Positions 26,657 to 36,784 of a stretch of DNA of 64,000 nucleotides are shown in pieces (within the stretch, counting starts at the first letter, position 1; each line of letters starts with the position of its first letter). The stretch lies in NCBI RefSeq assembly GCF_012971725.1, contig NZ_CP048833.1, positions 3,782,001-3,846,000 on the forward strand. Reading direction: 5' to 3'. The DNA comes from Pseudomonas multiresinivorans (GTDB lineage: Bacteria; Pseudomonadota; Gammaproteobacteria; Pseudomonadales; Pseudomonadaceae). The notes beneath the pieces are model-generated. The model worked only from the letters and a program-made list of their open reading frames with translations. It ran no database searches and was not told the origin of the DNA. The translations under genes and the position numbers were made by a program.

Positions 26657-27484
26657 ATGAGCGCCGAAGTGATCGAGTTTCGCGAGTCCCAGCTGGCCAT
26701 TGCCGACGGCATCGCCACCTTCACCCACCAGAAGCCCACCGCGCGCAACGCGCTCTCGCTGGAGCTGCGGGCAGACTATGCGCAGATGCTCGATCGCGTG
26801 GAGTCCGACCGCAGCCTGCGCGCACTGATCCTCACCGGTTCGGGTGGCAGTTTCTGTGCCGGCGGAGACATCAGGTCACTGAAGGAGCGCCAGCTCAGCA
26901 CCGACCCCGAAATCAATTCGGCCAATGCCATGCGCCTGCGTATCCGGCGCCTGCATGGCTGGCTGGAACGCCTGCGCGGCCTGGAGCTCCCGGTGATCGC
27001 CGCCGTCGACGGACCCGCCTACGGCGCCGGATTCGCCATTGCCCTGCTGGCGGATTTCATCGTCGCCTCCGACCGCGCCTCGTTCTGCATGCCCTTCGCC
27101 AAGCTCGGCCTGGTACCGGACTCCGGCGCGCTCTACACGCTGCCCCGCGCCGTCGGCCTGCCGAAGGCCAAGGAGCTGCTGTTCAGCGCACGACGCGTGT
27201 CGGTCGAGGAAGCTTGCGAGCTGGGGATCGTCCATTCGATTCACCCCCAGGATGAGCTGCCCGCCGCCGCCCAGCAGCTGGCCCGTCGCTTCCTGGACTC
27301 GCCGCGCGACGCCATCGCCATGAGCAAGCGCCTGCTCAATCAGAGCTACGAGACCCACTGGGACGCCATGGCCGAGCTGGAAGGCCTGGCGCAGGGCATC
27401 GCCTCCACCGCGCCGTATCACGACGAAGCCGTATCGACCTTCCTGCGTGGCGAACCTTCGCGCTTCGACTGGGACCGCGACTGA
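26657..27484 (+). CDS. enoyl-CoA hydratase/isomerase family protein, PaaG-like
   Basis: 275 aa from the ATG at 26657 (GAGGATCC upstream). Crotonase fold with SFCAGGDIRSL and DGPAYGAGFAIAL. The two hydratase glutamates are replaced (Ala in GAGFAIA, Phe in MPFAKL), but Asp155 in KLGLVPDSGALYTLPR matches the catalytic Asp of PaaG-type and delta-3,delta-2 isomerases. It is thus more likely a double-bond isomerase than a hydratase. The operon also has a MaoC-type hydratase, which can supply the hydration step. Confidence 0.88.
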   Translation: MSAEVIEFRESQLAIADGIATFTHQKPTARNALSLELRADYAQMLDRVESDRSLRALILTGSGGSFCAGGDIRSLKERQLSTDPEINSANAMRLRIRRLHGWLERLRGLELPVIAAVDGPAYGAGFAIALLADFIVASDRASFCMPFAKLGLVPDSGALYTLPRAVGLPKAKELLFSARRVSVEEACELGIVHSIHPQDELPAAAQQLARRFLDSPRDAIAMSKRLLNQSYETHWDAMAELEGLAQGIASTAPYHDEAVSTFLRGEPSRFDWDRD

Positions 27485-27485
27485 G

Positions 27486-27502
27486 CCACCCGGCCAGGGT
27501 GG
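27486..27502. promoter_or_regulatory. candidate operator D, CCACCC-N5-GGGTGG
   Basis: CCACCCGGCCAGGGTGG begins 1 bp after the isomerase stop and lies 106 bp upstream of the next gene start. A -10-like TAACGT sits at 27526-27531, 23 bp beyond the palindrome, so an activator-dependent promoter is plausible. Confidence 0.45.
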
Positions 27503-27607
27503 AGTAACCGCGCGATACCTGCCCCTAACGTAGCCAGCGAGACCCTGCGCTTCTCGCGCAACACGACAACCGCGACCGGCAGTGCCGGTCGGCATCAGGA
27601 GCCTTCC

Positions 27608-28747
<1,140 letters not shown>

Positions 28748-28766
28748 TCACACAAGGACAACAACC

Positions 28767-29954
28767 ATGAGCCAGAAAGCATTCGTCGCCGGCGTCGGCA
28801 TGATCCAGTTCAAGAAACCGGGTACCAGCGACTTCTACGATGTCATGGCCGCCCAGGCCATCCAGCAGGCCCTGGCTGACGCGGGCATCGACTATCGCCT
28901 GGTACAGCAGGCCTACGCCGGCTACGTCTACGGCGACTCCTGCTGCGGGCAGAAGGCCGTGTACCACGCGGGCATGACCGGCATCCCGGTGCTCAACGTC
29001 AACAACAACTGCGCCACCGGCTCCTCCGCCCTGTTCCTCGCCCGCCAGGCGGTACAGAGCGGCGCGGTGGACTGCGCCCTGGCAGTGGGCTTCGAACAGA
29101 TGAACCCCGGCGCCCTGAAATCGGCCTGGACCGACCGGCCGGCTGCGCTGGAACGCGCCAACGCCGTCGTCAGCGAGCTGGTGACCGGCATCGATGTGCC
29201 GAGCAACGCCATCCGCCAGTTCGCCGGCGCCGGCCGTGCACACATGCAGAAGTACGGCACCAAACTGGAGACCTTCGCGTCTATTCGCGCCAAGGCCAGC
29301 CGCCACGCCGCACGCAACCCGCTGGCGGTGTTCCGCAACGTGGTCACCACTGAACAGGTGATGAACGACGTGGTGCTCTGGCCCGGCGTGCTGACCCGCC
29401 TGATGGCCTGCCCGCCAACCTGCGGCGCTGCCGCGGCCATCGTGGTCTCCGAAGCGTTCGCGAAAAAGCACGGCCTGCGCACCGACGTGCTGATCGCCGG
29501 CCAGTCCATGGCCACCGACATTCCCGCCTCCTTCGACACCCGCGACATGATCCGGGTCGTCGGCTTCGAGGTCACTCGGCTTGCGGCTCAGCAGGCCTAC
29601 GAGCAGGCCTGCATCGGCGTGAACGATATCGACGTCATCGAACTGCACGACTGCTTCGCCCAGAACGAGCTGCTCACCTATGAAGGCCTCGGCCTGTGCG
29701 CCGAGGGCGAAGGCGAGCAACTGGTGGAAGACGGTGACAACACCTATGGCGGCAAGTGGGTAGTCAATCCGTCCGGCGGCCTGCTCTCCAAGGGCCACCC
29801 GCTGGGCGCCACCGGCCTTGCGCAATGCTACGAGCTGACCCACCAGTTGCGCGGCAGCGCCGGTGATCGCCAGGTGGAGAACGCCCGCATCGCGGTGCAG
29901 CACAACCTCGGCCTCGGCGGTGCCGGTGTGGTCACCGTGTACCAGAAGAACTGA
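28767..29954 (+). CDS. SCPx/lipid-transfer-type thiolase
   Basis: 395 aa from the ATG at 28767, 20 bp after the dehydrogenase. Nucleophile Cys in NVNNNCATGSSALFLARQ; HDCFAQNELLTYEGLGLCAEGE; GGLLSKGHPLGATGLAQ. This is the SCP-2-thiolase type that cleaves branched or sterol-like 3-oxoacyl-CoA. No DUF35 gene is adjacent here, unlike the thiolase at 19554. It follows an acyl-CoA dehydrogenase and precedes a hydratase pair, making a near-complete beta-oxidation set. Confidence 0.91.
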   Translation: MSQKAFVAGVGMIQFKKPGTSDFYDVMAAQAIQQALADAGIDYRLVQQAYAGYVYGDSCCGQKAVYHAGMTGIPVLNVNNNCATGSSALFLARQAVQSGAVDCALAVGFEQMNPGALKSAWTDRPAALERANAVVSELVTGIDVPSNAIRQFAGAGRAHMQKYGTKLETFASIRAKASRHAARNPLAVFRNVVTTEQVMNDVVLWPGVLTRLMACPPTCGAAAAIVVSEAFAKKHGLRTDVLIAGQSMATDIPASFDTRDMIRVVGFEVTRLAAQQAYEQACIGVNDIDVIELHDCFAQNELLTYEGLGLCAEGEGEQLVEDGDNTYGGKWVVNPSGGLLSKGHPLGATGLAQCYELTHQLRGSAGDRQVENARIAVQHNLGLGGAGVVTVYQKN

Positions 29955-29972
29955 CTTCGGAGCGCCTACCAG

Positions 29973-30413
29973 ATGATCGACAAGAAACACATCGGCAAGG
30001 TCCTGCCGTCCTTCAGCGCCACCGCCGAAGCCGGCCAGCTGCGCTTCTTCGCCAGGAGCATCGGCGAAACCGATCCGATCTACCTCGACGAGCAGGCGGC
30101 GCGCGACGCCGGGCACCCCGCCCTGCCACTGCCGCCGACCTTCCTGTTCTCCCTGGCCTTCCAGATGCCGAACCAGGCCTGGCGCGACGAGCTGGGCATC
30201 ATTTCCTCGCGCATCCTGCACGGCGAGGAGTCCTTCACCTACCAGCGCATGGCCTACGCCGGCGACACCCTGCATTACGACGTGCGCATCACCGACATCT
30301 ACGACAAGAAAGGCGGTGCACTGAGCTTCGTGGTGCGCGAGTCGAAGGTCACCAACCAGCGCGGCGAGCACGTGGCGACCCTGCGCACCACCCTCGTCCA
30401 CCGCAACGGCTGA
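29973..30413 (+). CDS. MaoC-like hydratase subunit, N-type (non-catalytic half)
   Basis: 146 aa, FAS1-like/MaoC N-terminal hotdog domain. The stretch corresponding to the hydratase motif reads GETDPIYLDEQAARDAG, with Tyr where the catalytic His would be. It lies 14 bp before a second MaoC gene with an intact motif. In mycobacterial ChsH1/ChsH2 and HadAB enzymes, two such half-proteins form one hydratase. The same arrangement is inferred here. Confidence 0.87.
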   Translation: MIDKKHIGKVLPSFSATAEAGQLRFFARSIGETDPIYLDEQAARDAGHPALPLPPTFLFSLAFQMPNQAWRDELGIISSRILHGEESFTYQRMAYAGDTLHYDVRITDIYDKKGGALSFVVRESKVTNQRGEHVATLRTTLVHRNG

Positions 30414-30427
30414 ACCGGAGACCACCC

Positions 30428-30847
30428 ATGACCCTAGTCCGCTTCGATTCCGTCCAGGTCGGCGACAGCCTGCCGCCGCTGACCCTGGCACCGATCAACC
30501 GCACCACCCTGGCGCTGTTCGCCGGGGCCTCGGGCGATCACAACCCGATCCACATCGACATCGATTACGCGCGCAAGGCCGGCATGGCCGACGTGTTCGC
30601 CCACGGCATGCTGTCCATGGCCTATCTGGGCCGGTTGCTGACCCAGTGGGTCGACCAGCGCCAGCTGCGCGGCTTAGGCGTGCGCTTCGCCGGTATCACC
30701 CACCTCGGCCACCAGATCACCTGCACCGGCAAGGTGGTGGAGAAGTTCGAGGCCGAAGGCGAGCGTCGCGTGAAGCTGGAAATCCAGACCGCCAATCAAT
30801 ACGGCGAAACCAAGATCGTCGGCGACGCCATCGTCGCCCTGCAGTGA
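30428..30847 (+). CDS. MaoC-like hydratase subunit, catalytic half
   Basis: 139 aa hotdog protein with the hydratase-2 motif FAGASGDHNPIHIDIDYARK (Asp and His as catalytic pair) and FAHGMLSMAYLG. It is expected to hydrate trans-2-enoyl-CoA to 3-hydroxyacyl-CoA, together with the upstream half-subunit. The next gene, an SDR, starts 11 bp later. Confidence 0.9.
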   Translation: MTLVRFDSVQVGDSLPPLTLAPINRTTLALFAGASGDHNPIHIDIDYARKAGMADVFAHGMLSMAYLGRLLTQWVDQRQLRGLGVRFAGITHLGHQITCTGKVVEKFEAEGERRVKLEIQTANQYGETKIVGDAIVALQ

Positions 30848-30858
30848 GGAACAACAAC

Positions 30859-31683
30859 ATGGCAAAACTCGACGGCAAGGTAGCCCTGGTCAGTGGTTCC
30901 GGACGCGGCATCGGCCAGGCCATCGCGCTGAAGCTGGCCAGCGAAGGCGCGCGCATCGTGATCAACGACCTGGACCTGGAACCGGCAAAGGAAACCGCCG
31001 CGATGATCCGCGACCTCGGCGGCCAGGCGGCGATCTGCCATGGCAACGTCAGCGCACCGGACTTCGCCGAGCGTTACATCCGCACCGCGATGGAGCACTT
31101 CAAGGCCATCGACATCATCGTCAACAACGCCGGCTACACCTGGGACGACGTGGTGCAGAAGATGAGCGACGAGCAGTGGTACGCCATCCTCGACTGCCAC
31201 ATGACCGCGCCCTTCCGCATCTTCCGTGCGGCCTACCCGATCATCAAGGCGCAGGCCCAGGCCGACGCCGAGGCCGGCCGCGAGGTGTTTCGCAAGGTGG
31301 TGAACATCTCCTCGGTGTCCGCCCTCAACGGCAATGCCGGGCAACTCAACTACAGCGGCGCCAAGGCCGGCGTCGCCGGCATGACCCGCGCGCTGGCCCG
31401 CGAGTGGGGGCGCTTCAAGGTCAACGTCAACGCCGTGGCCTTCGGTTTCATCGAGACGCGCATGACCCGTGCAGACGCTCACGCCGGCGCGACGGTGAAC
31501 ATCGAAGGGCGCGACATCCGCGTCGGCATCAGTCCGGAAGCAGCGAAGTCCTTCGCCCAGCGCAATCCGCTGGGGCGCCCGGGCACGGTGCAGGAGGCGG
31601 CCGACGCCGTGTACCTGTTCTGCTCGCCGGAGTCGAACTACATCACCGCGCAAACCGTCGCCGTGGCCGGGAACCTGCAGTAA
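30859..31683 (+). CDS. SDR, 3-hydroxyacyl-CoA dehydrogenase-like
   Basis: 274 aa from the ATG at 30859. VSGSGRGIGQAIA cofactor loop, NNAGYTWDDVV, and the catalytic motif GQLNYSGAKAGVAG. A 20-residue insertion around TRADAHAGATVNIEGRDIRV precedes the C-terminal substrate loop and is unusual for FabG. Completes hydration/oxidation/thiolysis with its neighbours. A 59-bp gap separates it from the sulfatase gene. Confidence 0.92.
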   Translation: MAKLDGKVALVSGSGRGIGQAIALKLASEGARIVINDLDLEPAKETAAMIRDLGGQAAICHGNVSAPDFAERYIRTAMEHFKAIDIIVNNAGYTWDDVVQKMSDEQWYAILDCHMTAPFRIFRAAYPIIKAQAQADAEAGREVFRKVVNISSVSALNGNAGQLNYSGAKAGVAGMTRALAREWGRFKVNVNAVAFGFIETRMTRADAHAGATVNIEGRDIRVGISPEAAKSFAQRNPLGRPGTVQEAADAVYLFCSPESNYITAQTVAVAGNLQ

Positions 31684-31742
31684 CCGCCGCGCCACGAAAA
31701 CCGCGCCCAGTCGAATACAAGAACAAGAACACGGAGTCAGCC

Positions 31743-33731
31743 ATGAAAGCCCGGATCACCCGCTACCTGCCCTGTACCCTGCTGGCCAGCATCCTCGCTG
31801 CCGGCATCAGCCCGTCGCTGCACGCCGAGGAATCTGGCGGTAGCCAACCGGCGAGCCCGATCACCGCGCAGAAGAACGCCGCGGTGCTGAAGGTACTGCC
31901 GTTCAGCGACCGTACCGACTACGAGTCGGTCACCCGCGGGCTCATCGCGCCCTACAAGGGCCAGGTGAAGAACGCGGCAGGCAAGGTGATCTGGGACTCT
32001 CAGGCCCACGACTTCCTCGACAAGGACCAGGCCCCGGAGACGGTCAATCCGAGCCTCTGGCGCACCGCCCAGTTGAACAACCATGCCGGCCTGTTCGAGG
32101 TCGCCGATGGCATCTACCAGTTGCGCGGGATGGACGTGGCCAACATGACCATCATCGAGGGCAAGGACGGCCTCTTCATCATCGATCCGCTGATGTACGC
32201 CGAGACCGCCCGTAACGCGCTGGACCTCTACTACCAGCACCGCCCCAGGAAGCCCATCGTCGGCGTCGGCTACAGCCACAGCCACGGCGACCACTTCGGT
32301 GGCGTGCGCGGCATCGTCGACGAAGCCGACGTGAAGAGCGGCAAGGTGAAGATCTTTGCGCCGTCCGGTTTCATGGAACATGCCATCAGCGAGAACATCT
32401 TCGTCGGCAACGCCATGAGCCGCCGCTCGCAGTTCCAGTTCGGCACCTTCCTGCCGCGCGGCGAGCGTGGCCAGGTCGACATCGGCATGGGCAAGGCGCT
32501 GCCCTCCGGCGGCACCTTCACCCTGATCGCACCGACCGACCTGATCCGGAAGGAGTACGAAACCCACACCGTCGGCGGCATCGAGATCGAGTTCCAGCTC
32601 ACCCCCGGCACCGAAGCGCCGGCGGAAATGAACTTCTACTTCCCGCAGCACCGCGCGCTGTGCATGTCCGAGAACAGCACGCAGATGATGCACAACATCC
32701 TCACCCCGCGCGGCGCGCTGGTACGCGACGCCAAGGCCTGGTCGCAATACCTGGATGCCAGCCTGGAGCGCTATGGCGAGAAGACCGACGTGATGTTCGT
32801 CTCGCACAACTGGCCGACCTGGGGCGGCGAACGCATCCGTACGCTGCTGGCTGACCAGCGCGACATGTACGCCTTCCTCAACGATCGCACCGTCCACCTG
32901 ATGAACCAGGGTCTGACCTCCACCGAAATCGCGCAGAAGATGGACAAGCTGCCCGGCGACCTGGAGAAGAAGTGGTACACCCGCGGCTACTACGGCTCGC
33001 TCAGCCACAACTCCCGTGCCGTCTACCAACGCTACCTGGGCTTCTACGACGGCAACCCGGCGAACCTCGACCCGCTGACGCCGGTGGATGCGGGCACCCG
33101 CTACGTCGAAGCGATGGGCGGCGCCGATGCCGTCCTCAAGCTGATCCGCGCCGCCATCGACAAGGGCGACTACCGCTGGGCCGCAACCCTGGGCAACCAC
33201 CTGGTCTTCGCCCAGCCGCAGAACGAAGAAGCGAAGAAGTTGCAGGCCGACGCCCTGGAGCAGTTGGGCTACCAGTCCGAGAACGCGCTGTGGCGCAACA
33301 TCTATCTGACCGGTGCCATGGAGCTGCGCCATGGCGTTCCGGTCTATGACGCTGGCGCCACCAAGGCCGACGTGGTCAAGAGCATGGAGCCCGGCCAGTT
33401 CTTCGACTTCCTGGCGATCCGCCTGGATTCGGACAAGGCCCAGGGCCACGACATGGTGATGAACTGGGTATTCACCGATCTGGCCAAAGACTATGCCGTG
33501 ACGCTGCGCAACGGCGTGCTCACCCATCGCGATAACGAGAAGAACGCCAGCCCCACGGTGACCATCACCCTGGCCAAGGCCACGCTGGATCAGATCAGCC
33601 TGCGCAAGCTGGACTTCCCCACCGCCATCAGGCAGGGCGACATCAAGCTGGACGGTGACGGCAAGGCCCTGGGCGTATTCCTGGGGATGATCGACAGCCC
33701 CGCCCCCCAGTTCAACATCGTCACTCCCTGA
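31743..33731 (+). CDS. sdsA1: periplasmic SdsA1-type alkylsulfatase
   Basis: 662 aa from the ATG at 31743, close to the size of P. aeruginosa SdsA1. A Sec signal peptide (MKARITRYLPCTLLASILAA, cleavage probably after LHA) directs export. The metallo-beta-lactamase motif HSHGDHFGG is at residues 179-187 (His179, His181, Asp183, His184), followed by the dimerisation region and a C-terminal SCP2-like domain (about residues 535-660). The enzyme hydrolyses primary alkyl sulfates to alcohol and sulfate with two zinc ions. Released alcohol could feed the alcohol and aldehyde dehydrogenases at 2058-4529. The symbol is given for family membership; orthology to PA0740 is not proven, and no SdsB regulator is adjacent. 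Confidence 0.87.
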   Translation: MKARITRYLPCTLLASILAAGISPSLHAEESGGSQPASPITAQKNAAVLKVLPFSDRTDYESVTRGLIAPYKGQVKNAAGKVIWDSQAHDFLDKDQAPETVNPSLWRTAQLNNHAGLFEVADGIYQLRGMDVANMTIIEGKDGLFIIDPLMYAETARNALDLYYQHRPRKPIVGVGYSHSHGDHFGGVRGIVDEADVKSGKVKIFAPSGFMEHAISENIFVGNAMSRRSQFQFGTFLPRGERGQVDIGMGKALPSGGTFTLIAPTDLIRKEYETHTVGGIEIEFQLTPGTEAPAEMNFYFPQHRALCMSENSTQMMHNILTPRGALVRDAKAWSQYLDASLERYGEKTDVMFVSHNWPTWGGERIRTLLADQRDMYAFLNDRTVHLMNQGLTSTEIAQKMDKLPGDLEKKWYTRGYYGSLSHNSRAVYQRYLGFYDGNPANLDPLTPVDAGTRYVEAMGGADAVLKLIRAAIDKGDYRWAATLGNHLVFAQPQNEEAKKLQADALEQLGYQSENALWRNIYLTGAMELRHGVPVYDAGATKADVVKSMEPGQFFDFLAIRLDSDKAQGHDMVMNWVFTDLAKDYAVTLRNGVLTHRDNEKNASPTVTITLAKATLDQISLRKLDFPTAIRQGDIKLDGDGKALGVFLGMIDSPAPQFNIVTP

Positions 33732-33761
33732 CGCCCGCCCCTTCGACACAGGACACAAGGC

Positions 33762-35273
33762 ATGAAGCAACTTACCCCCATGGATGCACAGTTCTTCTAC
33801 TCCGATGCCCCCCATCAGCCGATGGTCATCGGCGGCCTGTGGATCTGCGACCAGAACTCCGCACCCAATGGCCTGGTCCGGCACAAGGACATCATCCGCT
33901 ACATCAACAGCCGCCTGAGCAGCACCTCGCTGTTCCGCCGGCGACTGCAACACGCGCCACTGCGGCTCGACGACCCCTACTGGCTGGAAGACAAGAACTT
34001 CGACCTGGAGTACCACATCCGCCATGTCGGCCTGCCGCAACCGGGCGACTGGCGGCAACTGTGCATCTTCACCGCCCGGGCGATGTCGCGGACCCTGGAC
34101 ATGGAGCGCGCGCCCTGGGAAATCACCATCATCGAGGGCCTGAACAACGTCGAGGGCGTGCCACCCGGCAGCTTCGCCCTGCTGCTGCGCCTGCACCACG
34201 CCTATGTCGACGGCAAGTCGGGGGTGGAGATCACCACCCTGCTGATGGACGACCAGATCGACTTCGACGAGAACACCTACCGCCTACCCGTCAGCGACCG
34301 CATGCCCACGCGCACACAGATGTGGGCCAAGACCATGCCGCGCCTGCTCGGCCAGTCCCTGCGCAGCGCCAGGGCCAGCCTGAGCATCGCGCGCAAGAGC
34401 CTGCAACTGGCGGCCCAGCTGCGTGGCGATGCCAGTCCGGACCAGAGCCGCGTGCCCACCACGCTGTTCAACGCGCAGATTTCCCCGCACCGCAGCTATG
34501 GCGCCACCCAATGGCCGATCGCCGACCTCAAGCAGATCCGCCGCTGCGCCGAGGGCGCCACCCTCAATGACGTGATCATCGCCATCATCGCCGGGGGGCT
34601 GCGGCGCTACCTGCTGCGGCGCGAGGCGCTGCCGGTGGAGCAATCGCTGGTCGCCCTGTGCCCGGTGGCGATGCGTCCGGAAAGCGCCCGGCGCGATATG
34701 GGCAACCTGATCTCCATGATGCTGATCGGCATGGGTACCGACATGGCCGATCCGCAACTGCGCCTGCAGGCCATCACCGAGCGCACCCAGCGCGGCGCAC
34801 CGCTGGCCAAGGAGGTGATGCACGAGCTGATCACCTCCGTGGGCGAAGTACTGCCCGCGCCGATGCGCATGCTCGGCGGCTGGCTGCAGAACCAGGTCCG
34901 CTACGTGAGCCGCTTCCACCTGCAGAACACCCTGATCACCAACGTGCCCGGCCCAACCAACGGCGCGGAGAAGAAGTACTTCGCCGGTGCCGAGATCCTC
35001 GCCACCTACCCCATAGTGCCGGTGTTCGACGGCATGGGCCTGAGCCACGGCATCACCAGCCTGTACGGCAACATCATCCTCGGCGTGCTGGCCGACCGGC
35101 AGATGCTCCCGGACATGGATGTGTACATGGCGAGCCTGCAGGAATCGACCGAGGAGTACCTGGCCCTGGCACACCGGCGCGAAGCCGAGGTGATGGCCAG
35201 CGAGCCGGCCAGGCGCCCTGCCGCCTCTCGCAGGCGCCCGGCTTCGCAATCGGCCGAGCCGAGCGTCGAGTAA
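33762..35273 (+). CDS. wax ester synthase/diacylglycerol acyltransferase (WS/DGAT)
   Basis: 503 aa. The acyltransferase motif HHAYVDG is at residues 145-151 (HHxxxDG). The second conserved part, LITNVPGPTNGAEKKYFAGA, and the N-terminal LTPMDAQFFYSDAPHQPM block fit the bacterial WS/DGAT family. It transfers an acyl group from acyl-CoA to a fatty alcohol or diacylglycerol. It follows the sulfatase by 30 bp and precedes a patatin-like lipase. Its job may be storage or detoxification of excess alcohol and acyl-CoA. Confidence 0.93.
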   Translation: MKQLTPMDAQFFYSDAPHQPMVIGGLWICDQNSAPNGLVRHKDIIRYINSRLSSTSLFRRRLQHAPLRLDDPYWLEDKNFDLEYHIRHVGLPQPGDWRQLCIFTARAMSRTLDMERAPWEITIIEGLNNVEGVPPGSFALLLRLHHAYVDGKSGVEITTLLMDDQIDFDENTYRLPVSDRMPTRTQMWAKTMPRLLGQSLRSARASLSIARKSLQLAAQLRGDASPDQSRVPTTLFNAQISPHRSYGATQWPIADLKQIRRCAEGATLNDVIIAIIAGGLRRYLLRREALPVEQSLVALCPVAMRPESARRDMGNLISMMLIGMGTDMADPQLRLQAITERTQRGAPLAKEVMHELITSVGEVLPAPMRMLGGWLQNQVRYVSRFHLQNTLITNVPGPTNGAEKKYFAGAEILATYPIVPVFDGMGLSHGITSLYGNIILGVLADRQMLPDMDVYMASLQESTEEYLALAHRREAEVMASEPARRPAASRRRPASQSAEPSVE

Positions 35274-35347
35274 TACCAGGGTGGAGCGTGAAAGGCAGGG
35301 AGGCCCCGCGCGCCGCCGTCAACCATCAGCGAACAGGGAGAGTCCCG

Positions 35348-36784
35348 ATGTTCAGGCAGAAGTCAGCGGTGCGGCAATTGAGCGACAAGATGGACCATGC
35401 CCACAGCTACCAGGAATGGGCGGAGCACGCCGCCGCCCTCGATCACGCGACCGGCATGGACGACTGGCGCGGCAACGAAGTCTCCGGCGACTACGACTAC
35501 CGCACGGTGCGGCAACGCATGGAGCGCCTGCGCGGTATGCGCAACGCCGGTTCCTATGCCAATCTGATGTTCGCCCTCAACGAGGGTATCCACGGCAACC
35601 TCGCCGGCATGGGCAAAGCCGTGCTCTACGGCCACGCCAACCTGGGCACCAAGCACCTGATCCACCAGTACATCGAAGAAGTCTGCCTGGCGCTGCAGGC
35701 CATTGACGACCTCGACGAGAGCGTCATCGCGCTGGACGAGCGCAAGGACTTCTTCCTCCGCGCCAGCCAGTGCTTCGGCCGCTCCGCCCTGATGCTCAGC
35801 GGCGGCGCAGTGCTGGGTTACTTCCATGCTGGCGTGCTCAAGGCACTGTTCGAAGAAGGCATGCTGCCGAGCATCATCTCCGGCTCCAGTGCCGGCTCGA
35901 TCCTGGCCTCCATCGCCTGCACCCACGCCAACTCGGAGATGCTCGACAAGCTGCAGCCGGAACTGCTGCTGATGCAACCGCAGGGCGACTCGCGCAAGCG
36001 CCGGCGAAGGACTCGCCCAGCCCTGGAAGCCGGCGACCTGGCCAGCTACCTGGAGCGCCTGATTCCCGACCTGACCTTCGCCGAAGCCTACAAGGTCAGC
36101 GGTCGCCACCTGAACATCACCGTCACGGGACTGGAGCCGCGCCAGGCGCCGCGCCTGCTCAATGCCATCACCGCGCCAACGGTGCTGGTGCGCTCGGCAG
36201 TCATGGCCTCCTGCGCCATTGCCGGCATCTATCCACCCGTGACCTTGCAGGCGAAGAACGCAGCGGGCCTCCAGGTGCCCTACCTGCCGGAGCAGCAGTG
36301 GATCGACGGTTCCTTCCTCGACGACCTGCCCGCCAAGCGCCTGGGTCGCCTGTACGGGGTAAACCACTTCATCTCCAGCATGGCCAATCCCGCCGCGCTG
36401 CTGTTCACGCCCAACCCGAACGCCCAGCCGAACCTGTTGCAGAGTGCATTCAACCAGCAGATACGCCTCAGCAAGGGCGTCGCCACCCACCTGCTGCGAC
36501 TGGGCCGCGACCACCTGCGCATCCGCAATCCCACCCTCGCCCGCTGGCAACACCTGAGCTACAGCGTGCTGGTGCAGGACTACATCGCCGACATCAACAT
36601 CTTCCTCGGCAAGCGCTGGCACAACCCGCTCAAGCTGCTGGCCCCTATGCCGCTGGGCGAGCTGCGCCAGTTGCTGCGCGAGGGTGAACAGGCGACCTGG
36701 GAACGCATGGAGATGGTGCGCAACTGCACCGCCATCAGCCGCACCCTGGACGGCATCCTGCGCGCCCGCCACTGGACGGCCTGA
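35348..36784 (+). CDS. patatin-like phospholipase with DUF3336
   Basis: 478 aa from the ATG at 35348. A DUF3336 region (residues about 1-145) precedes the patatin domain: oxyanion loop SGGAVLGYFHAG near residue 151, nucleophile elbow GSSAG with Ser181, and the Asp motif WIDGSFLDDLP. This architecture is that of TGL3/4/5-like triacylglycerol lipases. Placed straight after a WS/DGAT, it is plausibly the hydrolase for the same storage or wax ester lipid. No signal peptide, so cytoplasmic or membrane-peripheral. Confidence 0.92.
   Translation: MFRQKSAVRQLSDKMDHAHSYQEWAEHAAALDHATGMDDWRGNEVSGDYDYRTVRQRMERLRGMRNAGSYANLMFALNEGIHGNLAGMGKAVLYGHANLGTKHLIHQYIEEVCLALQAIDDLDESVIALDERKDFFLRASQCFGRSALMLSGGAVLGYFHAGVLKALFEEGMLPSIISGSSAGSILASIACTHANSEMLDKLQPELLLMQPQGDSRKRRRRTRPALEAGDLASYLERLIPDLTFAEAYKVSGRHLNITVTGLEPRQAPRLLNAITAPTVLVRSAVMASCAIAGIYPPVTLQAKNAAGLQVPYLPEQQWIDGSFLDDLPAKRLGRLYGVNHFISSMANPAALLFTPNPNAQPNLLQSAFNQQIRLSKGVATHLLRLGRDHLRIRNPTLARWQHLSYSVLVQDYIADINIFLGKRWHNPLKLLAPMPLGELRQLLREGEQATWERMEMVRNCTAISRTLDGILRARHWTA

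Noticed and set aside
35280..35290. GGGTGGAGCG between the WS/DGAT and patatin genes as a sixth operator
   Set aside because: Only one half site; the matching CCACCC at the correct 5-bp spacing is absent (left side reads GAGTAA).
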